64,000 bases of DNA from Tyto alba (Eukaryota > Chordata > Aves > Strigiformes > Tytonidae). Below the pieces are notes generated by a model that was not told where the DNA came from, did no database searches, and saw nothing but the letters and a program-made list of their open reading frames with translations. Made by a program: the position numbers and the translations under genes. Location: positions 3,286,001 to 3,350,000 of the forward strand of contig NW_024881322.1 in assembly GCF_018691265.1 (NCBI RefSeq), written 5' to 3'. Shown one piece after another: positions 40,118-53,977 of the stretch (its first letter is position 1; each line of letters opens with the position of its first letter).

Positions 40118-41858
40118 CTAGAACAGAAACAAGAAAAATGCAGGGAATCACACATAAATCGATACTTTTTTTTTGCGGGGGGGGGGGGGGGGGGGGGTGG
40201 GGCAAGAGGGGAGATTATTTATTGGTTAGGATGCACTACAAATCCTAATTTATGCTACTTGCATTAATTATGTGTAAATTCTTCAACATGACACATCTAA
40301 ATCTCAAATCAAGATGCTGTTGCCAGTTGGAAGAGATAAGCTTGTAAGTCGTCTTCATAGTTACCTCCTCTAGCTGTTATTAAAAGCAGAATTACCTCAA
40401 GATGACCATTTTTAAAATTTTTAATCCACTTTTGGTTTACTTGTCTTTCTTTGTGAAGGACAAGGGCCACCCTGCAACATTTAAATCAGTAAAACTCTCA
40501 CACTTAGGCTGTCAATCAGCTACCAGACAAGCTACCCTTTCCCCAGATACTTAAGTACTTCTCTTTTAACCTAGTACAACCAAATCTCTCTGTACACCTG
40601 TGTCATTAGCATGCACCTTAAAGAGACAAGAATGAAAATGACAATTTCCCCTATACATCTTTAAAAATTATTGAAAAGATTGTCTGCAGTCTCTATCAGG
40701 TGGCTCCTACTTAGAAAGAGGTTTGGTTTTGTTTTAAACAAACCACTACTACAGTAATCCCAATTAAGATACCAATACAGAGTGGATAATTTCAGTACAT
40801 ATTTTCTCTTACTTTCTCTGCTATTGAGTATCTCAATGGTTACTGAACTCAGCATAAAAATTATTTACGGATTTGAATCAAATTCACAGATCTCATTAAA
40901 TTAAAAGCAGCATATTATGTGTATTTGTTTATCTCAAGTGATTGAAAAAGCATGATAATGAAACCACAAGCGTTCATGATTTCTAGCTGTGCAAATTTCA
41001 AAACATTTTAACAGAAGCTCTTCCTGATTGTTCCTGTTTCAGTTCCATGCATGAAACAGCAACACACTGTACCACAGAGGAGTCTTGCATACTCTGTCCT
41101 GCTAGACAACTGATAAATTGTGTTCAGAATAAAATTAACATATTTTTAAACTTTTGTTAACACTGCATTACATGTCACTTTTTTTATATCAGTTCGGGTT
41201 TTTTAATAACCTAATTTAATATGAAAGTATCCTGATCAATCAACCATATTGAAAATACCTTAGAACCAGAATACTGCTTTTTTTATTTTTTTTTATTCTT
41301 TAATTTTTATTTTAATTATTCCAAAGTAACTCTTCTGTACCCTATATTGTCTGTCTTACATTTAGGAGAAGGAAAGACAAAATTTTATATTAAAGGTGCA
41401 TTCAGTTATTCAAAGATTGACAAGAACAGAGTATCTTAACAGTCTTCCTTCTCCAACCCATCAGCAAATTCATTACTGCACACTGTCTGCGGGATGGTGG
41501 CAGGGTAGAACATTATTAGAAATTAAATGCTGTCCTGTGGACAGCAATGAAAGCAGCTTTATCTTCCTTTGGAAGCAAACAAGATATCCCATACAATCAA
41601 AGTGCTACAGTAACAGCTTATAGAAGGCATCTTGAGGTATCTTCCAGCCCTGGAAGTCTATATATTTTAAATTCGCAGGTATTTAACTCCAGATTACTCT
41701 TCCACCGTGTTTTATTGTATAGTATACAATAATATAGCTGTATAACCACTACTTTCTGGCAGTACAGGGAAGTAAAAGAGAAGTGAGATATGATAGAAGA
41801 GATGCAGAAGTGGGAATGGGAGAGAACGACTCAGTTGGCACTTTAAGTAGTACTGTAC
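40118..41858 (-). other. OSBPL10: OSBPL10 intron 2
   Basis: This short 1.74 kb intron splits the PH domain. The donor is gtacagta and the acceptor lies in tttctgttctag. Its 3' end, on the sense strand, contains a long C tract (G run at 40177-40202 on the plus strand) followed by A8 and then the polypyrimidine tract. A T-rich stretch occupies about 41276-41320. No other feature is seen. Confidence 0.88.
40177..40202. repeat. Poly-G tract G21-T-G4 (poly-C on the gene strand)
   Basis: Twenty-one G, one T and four G on the plus strand, preceded by T8-GC. On the OSBPL10 strand this is a C tract ending 60 bases before the exon 3 acceptor. Long G runs can form quadruplexes and are error-prone in sequencing. 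Confidence 0.9.
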
Positions 41859-42034
41859 CTCTCAACTTATACATCTCTCCATTAGCAGAGTAGACCACCA
41901 ACATATGTGGTACTTCATCACTGGGCGATATTATAGCTCCAGCTAAAGACAAGGTTCCTCGTGGCTTCTGGTTTTTACTTTGTTCATTCACAAAATACTG
42001 CAGAATCCCCGTCTCAAAGTCCAGCACAAAGTAC
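41859..42034 (-). CDS. OSBPL10: OSBPL10 exon 2 (PH domain, central strands)
   Basis: This 176 bp exon reads [20 protein letters not shown] and continues through [18 protein letters not shown] to NGEMYKLR. It is most of a pleckstrin-homology domain, which in ORP family proteins binds PI4P and targets the protein to Golgi or endosomal membranes. The combination [19 protein letters not shown] and GTLSLAGAI separates it from the paralogue OSBPL11, which has FFVLNN and a different sequence before GEQYKLR. The acceptor is ...tctctgaacag before 42034 and the donor is gtacagta after 41859. One leading base completes an Arg codon begun in exon 1, 58 full codons follow, and one trailing base starts the Ala codon finished in exon 3. 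Exon 1, with the first PH strands, is not in the window. Confidence 0.95.
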
Positions 42035-45000
42035 CTGTTCAGAGAAATTGCAATCATATAGTATTTCTGTTAATGAGTTTTTCCATGCATTTACTTGAAG
42101 AGCACAGATTGCTCTTAAATCAAGATCATGAATAATCAAATGAGGGTTTTGTAAAAACTCAGTTTTATAAGGTACTGTTATTTTGATCACTAGGTTTGGT
42201 TTTTCAAGGGCATGTGTGAGCTATTCTTTTACTCATGTTTCTTTCAGATTAAAGGTGAGATTCACACAAGACGTGAAGGCAAGGAAAGGAGTTTTTAATA
42301 GAAGAGGTTCTAGTAAAGAAGTATGAGATTGCTTCTTTGGGGGATTTTGGCTCCTCCCCTTTTTTTTCCCCATTTATAACCTCAAAATTCATGCTAATTC
42401 CCCACAACTAGTCTTCTGAAAAGGTAACACTGTTTTTGCAGAGGAAAGAGCACAATTAAAGATACCATGGTATTTTCATCTTTGTGATAATATTCCACAT
42501 ATAGATGTTGAGTATAATTTTGAAAACTGGCCAGGGAATTAAACATTCAGTTCCCAGTAAGTACTAGGTAGCAAGTATGAACACTCACGTGTAAGAAAAC
42601 AATTAGGAGGCAAGAGAAGTAAAGTCTAAATTCTATTTGGTCATTCTGCTAATAAATTCTAAAAAGGAAGAAACATTTTTTACTGCTGGTCATATATTTA
42701 GGATGATGAAATACTCAGCCAGTGGAAATCCAGAAACCACAAAGATTTTTTAAAAGAAAAGTTTTGATTAACACAAGTCATTCCACAATAAACCAACTGC
42801 TAGGACTACAAGATAATACAAACAAAAATAAACTATTTTATAAATATATAAAATGAAGTGGAGATGTTCTGAACTTAGTGTGTTGTATCTCAAGAGCTGG
42901 AAACATAATTATTTCCTGCCCCAATAAACCTATCTTTCACAGCAGCACAGATCTTGAATTCTACTTCCCTGGGGAAATCTATACTATTACACCGAACAAC
43001 CAATTAACACTTCAACTCTTTGCCAAGAGGGGAAGGACAGCAACCTCCTGGCTCATATGGAGGACAGTTTGCTATGACTCACAACAGACTCAAGTAAACG
43101 TCACATGAACACAGGTTACCCCCTTAGCTTCTACTAAAAAAAGAAAAACAGCCCTAAATCTGGCTAATATCACTAACACGGGCATTTGGAATGCATGCTA
43201 TTTGCTACTGTTCCTCTAGATAGGGTTAGCAAAAGTCGTATGAATTTGTGCACAGTATTTTAAAAACTGTGATTATTCAGACTTCTGTAGCTTTGTACAC
43301 CCCAAATTCGTTCAAGTCACTACTTTGTTTTTAAAGGGGCATTTTGTTTTAGCCCTTTTTCAATATCCCCACATGGATAACACCTCTGTCTTTTCCCATC
43401 ACAGAGTACTTCCAGGATTGTCTTCACAGCCTGATGAACTGACTGGTGTTCTTGTGCTTATCTCTTTATTCAAGCTAAATAAACCTGGACATGATGGAAG
43501 CAATCATTGCCTATGATTTACAGAGCTTCAAACATTTTGCTTGGGCAGCCTTCCTTTGCCGTACTCGTGCATAACTCTTACTGACACTGCCTCCATGCCA
43601 GAACAAAGATCAAACTCTTTAAATCGTTACAGATTAACAACACCTGTCCCAAATAATTTTAAGCTAGCACATCACTACAGCCCTCACTTCTGCCCCAACT
43701 CCATCTCCTACATCTCCCATAAGTGCCTCTGCATCCCTTCCCTCACGAAACAAATGGAAAGCCTCCCTTCTGTAATCATGAAGCACATCTCTTCACCTTC
43801 CCTCTCCAATTTATCTTCACCACAAGAAAAGGATGAGAGAAATAGCAAACAGAATGCCAACCACCGCAATGTTTTCAATAGTAGTGTTAAAAATAAAGGA
43901 GGCCCTAAATAGAAATTGCCAAAATCTCAGACGATTATCTTATCGACTTGTATTGCACCAGTCCATTACCTTCCTGTTTTGTTTGATTTTTAAATGATTT
44001 AACAATACTGCTTTTCCACTTACAAAGCATTTTTCCCTCTTCAAGTTGCTTAGTAGGGAAAGATGATGCACTTAACTGCATGTGAAAACAATAGAATTGG
44101 AAAACATACAATAAAAAAAAAAAAAAATCAGAGTTGCACATATCATAGTACGTTTTAATTTCACTGATTCTCAGTTTTGTTTGTCCATTTTAAGAATACT
44201 TGTTATACATTCAGGAGAAAAAGCAGAGCACCAGACAGAAGTGATGCTGTGCCCCTTAAAAAATGATGGCCCTAGAGATAGTGCTTCTCTCCATCCAACT
44301 GACAAGTTTTCAGCAATCTCTTTGGGTTTAGAAGTCAAGTCTAGGCTTTATGTGCAGCGATGTCCATTCTGAGCCTGTGCCGTCCTCATCATAATTTCAT
44401 TGTCCTTTTATTGTTCAGGTACAAATCATCTATTTCAGCCTTTGTTATCAGGCCATCTTTTATCGATTACTACCTTGGAAGTCATCATTGTGGTTACTGC
44501 AGTACAGCTCTACAAATAACAAAAGGGGGAACAACAGTGTATAAAAAAAAAAAAAAATACCAAGAAGAAAAGAGCAAGAAAAGTCATCTTTCCTTCTCCT
44601 ATCAAGACCAAAGGAAAAACGTTCCTCTGAGTCTATTAGAACAGAATCTATTAAGTTACATAAACACTATGAGCACTTCAACACAAATCTTTGCATGCTA
44701 GACCACCAAAGCACTCCCAGAATGACTGTAAGCCCCACAAAGATGGGTTTTGCACTGCCATAAAGCTACCCCAGGGAAGGGAACCAGCCATTCAAGTACA
44801 GAATACACCTTTACCAGGATAATGACATCAGAGAGCAGCAACTTCTACAAACCCACATATGCAGAGAGAGCATCCTTCCAAATCCTCATTATCACAGCTA
44901 CAATAGTAGTGTTAACTTGATGTTTTAGTCCACCATAACCTATTCTATGTACGGTCTCAGAAAAACAGAACATTATCATTGGCCTTGTACCTTCGGTTTT

Positions 45001-48000
45001 CAGTACCTGTGATGTCTTAGTTACCTGTAAAAGCATGCAACATGGTTCCAGTACAACTCTCACAATAATTCTAAGAAAGAAAAATGTAAGTTAAGTTATC
45101 ATAAGCCTTTGCATCGTCCTCTTCAAGTAACCTGCCCTCTTTCTTGTCTCAGATGAACCAGTACATCTGCCAACTTGGAAAGTCTTAAGAGAAGACAGAA
45201 TTAACTACGGAAACTAAGTCCCAACTGCCCAGCAAAAACTGGTCATGTCAACAAAATAAGTTTTCCTGTGGCTTCGGAGAGCTCAGGAACTTTTCACAGG
45301 CATCCTGACACTATTCATACCACACAGAACCAAGCATTTGCTTATCTAGAGTTACAGTTTGATGCACAACTCACCTCTTCACCTTTCACAGGGGCACCAC
45401 AGAAGAAGACAGACAAGAGTAAACAGCACAGAAACCTAGAGTCTCACGTGAGAAGCAGGGGGATAACGCACTTTGAAAACTGCTAAAAGATAGTAAAAAC
45501 CAGGAGAGGGAATAAGGAATTAAATGTCAAATCAAGCAGTGGGGGGAGGAACAGAAAGAGACAGAAGAAACAAGCAGCTTTCAAACACATTTTCTTGCAC
45601 CACAGACCTAAGGGATGAGTCAGTTCAGACCATCACAAAAACACAGAAGATATGGATAGCAGATTCCTTCATTAACCAATGATGGAAAAGCGTTATATAT
45701 ATATAAAGCAGAACAGAAGTAAGAGAATGGTACGTGTCCCATTTTAGAAGCCCCATGTAACTGTATCAAAAGGACAGGGATAACTTTTAACTTGAGTTCC
45801 AAAAGCCGCTTTCTCTGCACAACAGTGAAATAACAACATTAACCTCTCCAGAACTGATTCATCTTGTCACCTTATCCTGTAATTCTCTACCGGCCTTGCT
45901 CACAGAGCACACATTTACCCATGATTTCATATTTCTGTAATTAATTTACAGACTAACACTGATGAAAATTAACATCCTGTTTAGAGAACAGTCAGGTAGG
46001 AAGCAGCAGAGTCAAATTGTGTTGTACTAGACATACAAACAATCAGTGCTATACAGAAATTATGAAATAACTGTTACTGACAGATACCTCCAAAAGACAG
46101 CTACATTTTTCTGCTATTCCAAAACTGGACAAAATAATAATTTCAGGGGTTTTTCTAAATGCATATTCATTAAAGGAGTCCACCTAATCGTAAGCCAGAA
46201 ATCACTGCTTTAACACATTTTTTAAGCAGTTTTAACTGCTCAAGCACTGATCAAAGTAGACACATAAAATTACATCAAGAAAAAGCAAGGCATTTCACAA
46301 CAGAAAAGCCTTGGCCAATGGATTTCTCACTTTAAACTCAAATCCATTCAGAGACAAGAGGCTTCCTGCTCCTCCAGCCCAGCCTCCCTCAAGCTCCTGG
46401 GATTCACTGGGATAATCCCCACTGCCACTCAACCAAATGCAGATGTATTACCAACTGATATCAATTACAAGGTAAAATATTCAGCCACGCTCAGTGAACT
46501 AGAATTTTACTGCTGTTCTATGAAGCTCAGAAAAGAAGTCTGACACTACTAGTATTTAAGTTTACTCATGAGTTTCTCAATATAAACTGATTACATTCTA
46601 TTTCTAGTTTATTTCCCATATTTCAAAATCAGAATAAATACTCAGCCTTACAAATTCTATAACTATTTGTCTTAATTAAAGACTCATCAGGTTTCATTCC
46701 TATCCCCTTTATCCATTCGACAGTCATTAATAATAACTTAAAAAAAAAAAAGTCAAGCAGAACTAGTACATCATATTAGGAAGCATAACTATGTTGCCTT
46801 CTGATTTCTTAGAGGAGAGGGAGACTCAACTGCTGTACCAATAAACTATTTCAACTGCATTCTGCGTTCACCGATTTGAGCATTTATTATAGTAAGAATT
46901 GCAATATATTAGTATAATCTAATATTATAATAAACTATTATTAGTTCCTCATTCAAGAATTTAAGAAAAAGCAATGACTACAGTTCAAAAAGTGGTAAAG
47001 TGTTGGTAATATAATAGGAGGTTAAAATGGTCTAACCATCAGAGCTTGTCAGCAGAGAACAGCAGCTATACAGGTCTTCCATGAGAAAATTTGACATTTC
47101 CAACACCACCCCAGTTTGAGTCAATTAAAAAAAATAATTAAAAAAAACACCCAAAATATCAGAAGCACACAATATGAACATTTCCCATGTAATTTACTCA
47201 ACTCACTGGACCTAAGCATTTTCATTTTCCCATTTCCAGTCAAATTAAGCACTTCCATATTCTCCAGTGGAAATGCACTCTTTAGGAAAAAAATCAAATC
47301 AAGACATTTCTAGGCATTTCAACGTTCAAGTTTTCACTACCCTCTAATTCCATGAACTCTTCAAGGTAGGACTGCCAAATATTTCCAATGTGTAATGTAT
47401 TCTTAGTGATGTGAATTTTCCCCACACCCTTCTTCCCCAGTTAAGTCCGGTTTCTGGACCAGATTTTTTACAACTTCCAATTTGAATTCATAATGGGATA
47501 GATGTTTTTTATATAAAGACTTTTGCAACTGGACAACTGAAATCCCAGTCAAATCTTCAATTACTCAATCTGCTGTAAGACTCCTCTTTTGGAATGCAGC
47601 ATTGTATTAGTTACTTCCTTGGATTCATAAACTAGCCTACATTGGAATCCATGCTTCATAGTTGGACTGTGTCTAATCCCAGATCTCATGTGTTTAAAAT
47701 TGGTATGGATGCCCGAATACTGCACAGTAGCATAAACAAATCCTTTGACTGAAGACAAAATCTTTCATAATCTCCAAACAATAAAATGGTTTTCATTATA
47801 TGATGACCTAACACAGCAATCACTTCTGGATGGAGAGGCATGCTGAGATTCTAGAGCAGGCTAGCCTCAGTTTCAGCTTTTTGGAGATTTTTTTCCCCAG
47901 TTACTTTCTCACTGATGGATACACAAGCTTTTCACTCTACAAACCATTTCACTTCTTACACACACACCTTTTCTCCTAAACCAGTCTCAGTACATACTTT

Positions 48001-48432
48001 ATTATCTACTTTTTATTTTGCTTTAACCATAAAAATGCGAATTGTTCTAAGTTACATTAATTTGAAACAGTAAAAAGTCCTCACCCTGATTTAAAACCCT
48101 GATAGGGAATGTCACCTTTCCTATCATATCAGAAAAGTAGCAATTCATGTATTTCCCCTTCTCAGACTTCTGAATTTATTATCCCAGACAATGTGACAAA
48201 TACTATGTTCCACTACACATTTCAGCATCAAATTAGATCAAGAACAGAAGCAGTTCATCAACAGAAGATTTTCACTACCTTCTCTTTCTGCCACTTTGTT
48301 CTCAACATTTCAGAGTTTCCAAACATGTGTTTTCCACTCCATTTCAATTTTCCTCCAGTCACTGCCAGGGCTTGTTCTTCAGCGATTCCATTATCCTCAA
48401 AAAAAGGACACTTTCACAAATAAGGAATCCTA

Positions 48433-48502
48433 CTATTCTATAATTCTTTTTTTTTTTTTTTTTAATGTAGTTTAAAAAAACTAGAAAAGAATTATAGGAT
48501 AG
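48433..48502. repeat. Inverted repeat with 18 bp arms, 17 matching
   Basis: CTATTCTATAATTCTTTT at 48433-48450 is repeated in reverse complement at 48485-48502 with one mismatch. The 34-base loop contains T13 on the left and A7 on the right, so the stem can extend with further T:A pairs. It could form a cruciform in DNA or a hairpin in RNA. No flanking target-site duplication was recognised. Confidence 0.8.
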
Positions 48503-50803
48503 AAGGCAAGTGACTGTGTCAAAGAAAAGTAAAGTTTATTGTTCCAGTAACTGAACAAGATGTCACATCAAAATATTTCATTTTTAGGAAACTCTATATC
48601 TTATTAGGCCATCTTGGAGATGACATTTATGCAACTGCTTAATACCTTTTTTTTTCCCTTTTACCTTGAGCCATAAGGTTAATGGAATTATTCATGCCAA
48701 TAGAGATAAAGCATGGCATACACATTTGACAGTTAAGGACTTTATTATTAAAAATCATCTCTAAAGTTGTAATTTAAAGACAGGTGGCTGGGAAAACATG
48801 CTTACATTTCAGTAACTGTTTAACATTCTTTATGCATTGAGGTTCCTCAATTTATCATTTTCTAACATAAGAATCACATTATTCATAAAAAGATTTACTG
48901 ACTTTGAGCATCTCTGAATGAAAACTGGATTTTAAAACCAGTAATTTCTCTGCATTATTATAACTGCGTATCAGTCTCGTTGAACTACAATTTGCTAGCT
49001 ACTTTTAGAAGTGTTCCTATCTAAAATGGAGATAAGAAATAGAGGAAGCTTTATCCATAGCTAAGAGATGGACTCCTTGGTTTTGATCATCATGCCCTTC
49101 ATGATTTTAACATCCACAAAACTCACACAAAAAAAATCTTAAGGCGACATCTCCCTTCCTGGTTTGTCAAGTCCCAGTCAATCTTTAAGTTTACAAGCAA
49201 GCCCACTTTATGAGCCAAAACATCACTTCTTTCTCAGCATCTGCAGAAGCTACAATTGCTACTGACCAGCTGATCAGTTCTCCAACTTTTGCTTGCCATG
49301 ACAATTACTTTCAATGGCCTGAAATTCTATACAGTCAGCAACAGACTTGCTGCCCAAATTTTATTTAAATAAAAAGAGACTACAGTAATGATAAAATATT
49401 AATTTTCTAATTTCAAATAGATTTGCCTAGGGGCTGCTTTTTAGGAATGAGGGAGGAAGAACAGGCTTAAAAATAACGTATCCATTTTTACCCATTAGGC
49501 TTAGATTTCATACAGGTTTGTGGAAAAGTACGTTCATCATACTAATCTCTGCTTTAGCACAACATGGCCACATTGAGGGGTAACAGTTACAATTTAGGGA
49601 CAAACACAGAAACAAAAGGTACACAGTTGAGGGTGACACCATAAACAGCACATGCTGCTCACAGCCCACCACACTGGCTGGCTGCTCAATGCTACTTTGT
49701 GTCATTTAGCAATCCTTGCCACCTTCCTTTTTATTTGCTCTAAATTCACTATTACTTAATAATTAAACAGACTCCAATTTTTGTACTGCGGATCAGAGAG
49801 AAAAGGCTAGCAGTGACATAATTGGGGGAATAAATGGGCTGGTGCAATCTTAATTCTGGCTATGTTGTTATCCAGCTTGATTCAGGTCACAGATTAAAAA
49901 CATGAGCTTCCAGATAAGAAAATGCATTTTCCTTCATAAGAAAAACAACCAAGATCTAACCAAAACAAGAACAGAGTACTTCCACACCACTTCCAATAAT
50001 TTGCATCTAAGGAAATGATTAACATTAAGCTTTAGAAAGACTTTTATGTGTTTCTAAAACAAGATACAGCAAACGTACAAAAGACATCTAGTTACACACA
50101 CCAACTCCATGCCCACCTGCGGGGAAGGCGGTGCTCCATATGACACAAGACTGCTGCTAAATTGGTTCTCACTGAAACCAGGTCCACAGGATAGTCATTT
50201 GGGCACCAAAATTAAAGAAGCTCTCTGGCTTACCCTCTTCTCAATGCCATCCTTGGACCTTCTCCAGGAGCAAGTCTTTGCTTCTTTGAGAAAGTAAAAT
50301 TTAAGAGACCTAGTTCAAAGCCTGCATGGACAACTGCTTCTCTGCTCCAGGTCTTAACACAATATTGGTTTGTCCCAACTAGCAATAAAACACCCACCAA
50401 TAAACAAGGCAACCAGCAGACATCAAGCTCTTCATTTTCTTCTGTTCTTCCAAAATCTAGCTAAGCGGGTTTTACATTAAGATGTTTAGATTTCACTTAG
50501 TCATCCCAAGAGGATGTGAAGGAATAGAATCCACACACTTTGTTTAGTCAAGGAACATTCTAGTTGAAAAGTACCTTAAGTCTATCCGTGAAACAACTGT
50601 TAGGTGGACCTATAAGCAAACTAGGTGAGAAGTAGTAAGTAAATGAGAAAAACTGATTAATTTGCTTTCCTTACCATCACAAATCACCTACAAAAAAAAA
50701 AAAAAAGAGAATAACTAAACACTGTGGGGAGAGGGGATGGGCGGGGACACATGGGACAGGACACGCTGAAATTTGGAAAACAATCTTTCTCCCCCAAAAT
50801 TAG

Positions 50804-50810
50804 AAAAAAA

Positions 50811-50862
<52 letters not shown>
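50804..50862. repeat. A25 followed by (TA)17 microsatellite
   Basis: A run of 25 A at 50804-50828 leads into 17 TA units at 50829-50862. Likely length-polymorphic; the junction of an A tract and TA run could derive from an expanded A-rich tail, though no parent element is visible. Confidence 0.92.
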
Positions 50863-50867
<5 letters not shown>

Positions 50868-51393
50868 AGACATTTGATTACATCTGGCTTCTGAAAGCAG
50901 CTTTCCCATATTACTATTTGTAATTCTCTCTACTCATATCAGCAGTTGTCAAAACTGCTGCTGAACAAACAGCTGCATCACCACAAAGTTTTAAGCGTCT
51001 CCCAAAACTATGCCAGCCATGCCAGGAATCTCACTGCCTATTTTCTACAACAAAAAAACACACCAAATATTTGACCTTCCATAAAAACATGCCACTTTTT
51101 TGCTTGTCACTTTCTGCAATGGGTTCCATAAGATTTGATATGCTTGGCAAGCACACTTCACAGCAGGAATTGCCTACTGCCTAGCAGCAACTCAACTTCC
51201 ACAAAGTACTCACAAAGTACAGCATGAAATAAACAGTTTAGAAGATGGCCTAGCAGAGCAAAAATACAACTCTCCAACAAGTTGAATAACAAATTCATGA
51301 AGCCTGAAATGCTGAACCAAAGGCTCTACAGCGTACATTAAACACACTGAAAAAATGTAAGCATCCCACAGACCTATTTGAAGGAGAGTAATC

Positions 51394-51409
51394 AAAAAAA
51401 AAAAAAAAA
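51394..51409 (+). repeat. A16 homopolymer
   Basis: A run of 16 A in intron 1 sequence. Confidence 0.88.
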
Positions 51410-52800
51410 GGCAGCACTGAATGCAGCCACTGTGAACACAGCTGCTCAGAGCACTGAGTCCACCAGTGACTGACACCATTACATGTTATTCTTTCAACAG
51501 TCTCTACTTTAAGGAGGGACATGTAAACACACAGAGAGAACACATTTCCAGGAAGGTCATATATAAAGAGAGATCAATAATGAAGTGAGACTTGACCAAG
51601 GGCAGTATTTTACAAAGATTTCTGTCTGCTATTTGCCACATTCTGCAGGAGACTTCACAGACTGAAGAGACAACACGTGACCTTAGCTTGGTCTTTCTGG
51701 TACTTGCCATTACAACATCCATAAATGAATCAAATACAAAGGCTGGTTCTCGTGCAACATAAAGGAGAGTAGCAAATTCAGTCACCTAATATAATGCCCC
51801 CACAACACACACTCACAGGGAGCCTGGAACTGCTGGTTTTTATCAGCACTACCACACAACAAGGTTTAACGAAAACCACATCCCATTGAGTTTGTGTGAG
51901 TCAGCCAGGTCTAAAACAATTTTTTCTCAAAATACTATCATCCATAATCCAAATTCTCTACAATATGCAGCTACTAAATTTTGGCAATCCCAAACATATA
52001 GAAACCCCAAAAGAGGCTGCTGAATAAAAACCATCTATTCAACTGAAATATCCCCATACCTCTCTCCTTCACCTTTGGCAACTAGAGCCTGCCCTCTGAA
52101 CTACATTAAGAGAGACAGCTACTATTACTAGAAGGACAGAAAATGTAGGAAGGAAGCAGTAAACCTTCACACACACAACTCCCCTGTATCTACTACACAG
52201 TATCTTCCACTGGCCCCATCTTAAACTTTTATATCACTTCCCTCTTGTGGTCTAACAATGATGAATCAAATGCTTATTTGCAGAGGTAAAATTGGTTTAT
52301 GTTTCTCTGACTTGTGCCTCCCAACTCTTACTCTCTTCTCCAACAAATTGTATACCTCGTGTTAAGAATTAACCATAACTCAACCCAGCACTACTGTTAT
52401 TCCATATTATGTCCCATCTAGGGGAGGCACCTTCATGCATCAAATATCTGCAGACTTTTAAAGCTCCCTCTTGCTGCCAAGAATTACAGACCGTATACAG
52501 AAAAGTACTCAGCTATGAGACAACCAGCATGACCCTGAGTTTCTATGCCAGACCTGATGTTAGTTAGGATTTCACCTGGAGATAAAACACTTTCAGGGAC
52601 TGAAATATTAATGAAACAAATAACAAAGGCACAGAGAGTGACCCTGAACAACAGCATGAATGCCGAAGCTGAGGAAGAGACAATTGCTTAATGACAAACC
52701 AAGGGATGGTCCAAACACCTCCAGGTGGTCTCAAGTAATGAGACCACAAAATAGACTGCAAATAGAAGTAGCTCAAATTACAAGACTACTCGAGCTTCAA

Positions 52801-52834
52801 TTAGAGTAGCTGTAGAGTAGTTCAGCTACTCTAA
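52801..52834. repeat. Perfect 11 bp inverted repeat
   Basis: TTAGAGTAGCT at 52801-52811 and its exact reverse complement AGCTACTCTAA at 52824-52834 flank a 12-base loop that contains another GAGTAG. Confidence 0.8.
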
Positions 52835-53946
52835 GTGCTGCTTTTTGCTCATTACAACAATGAGAGAACGGAAATTAGAAATATCATTCAAGTCATATCT
52901 TGAGCCAATTACACAGACAAAAGGAGTCTGTTATCTCTCAGCCCTACATATTTGGGCTGCACATATCCAAGTCAAAAGCCAGGGAAATTATCTATGTAGG
53001 TGAACCTTAATGAGTCTGTTCCTCACAGATGAATATGGTTCTATGCACAACAGTAACATCCTGTAGTGGTAAGTCAGAGAACTTCAAGGAGCTGACTTGC
53101 ATATAAATAAAAAGGAATAAATGTCAATGCAAGAAAATTGGCCACTGGGAGTTTTCCAATTAGTTTTTATCGCTTACTGGAAACCAAGGTTGCTTTAAGA
53201 TAGACTAAAAAACTCAAGAGTCACAGGACAGGTTATCTTAAGTCGTGTAACTGAATTGTAAATTCTATGCTATAAAATCTGCACTATTTGGATATAGCAA
53301 TTATCGAACAAAATAGCTAAATCACTGAACCATCTTCACTGTTTCTTAGCTCTTCCCTCATTTTTAATTATTAAACATGAAATATAAAAGGTTAGATAGG
53401 ATTCATAAACTCTTAATAAAAAGATGACACCAACCTAAAAGTTTTCACCAGTAAAATGTTGCTGAAAATTAATTAGGGCAATCACACATGTCATTGTTTA
53501 TGGAGACAGAACCTCAGTTTTACTATGGCCACTCTGCTGCCAACAAGAGAGGGACAATTTAGAGAGGAAATAAAGTGGAGGAATAAAAGAGTAGACAAGC
53601 AGAACAGTTTGGCAGCGGGACGTGCCAAAAGGTTTTCAGTAAATTCACCTAAAACTAAGTAAACAGAAAAATTTGAAGAACCATATGACACTGTAGTCAA
53701 GAATAAAGCAGTCTACTAGGCAGGCTTCCAACCACCATCCACAGCAAAACACTCTCCTGCACTGGACTATATGTACTAATTACTAGGTTAGTGAAGATTG
53801 GCTTTTTTTCCTACTTCTCACCAGAACTAGTTCATCAACATCTTAAACATATCCTTAAAGAAAATAATTCATTGGTTACTTCTTTCAAGGCTTATTAGAT
53901 GACCAACAGAAAAGTCAACATCAGCCCCCACTTTATAGTATGTTCA

Positions 53947-53977
53947 TATAATGCTCTTAGATATGTAGAGCATTATA
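53947..53977. repeat. Perfect 11 bp inverted repeat
   Basis: TATAATGCTCT at 53947-53957 and AGAGCATTATA at 53967-53977 are exact reverse complements with a 9-base loop. Confidence 0.8.

Noticed and set aside
43541..43912. 123-codon plus-strand open frame
   Set aside because: Low-information Ser/Asn/Pro-rich sequence with no recognisable domain and no neighbouring exon; intronic chance frame.
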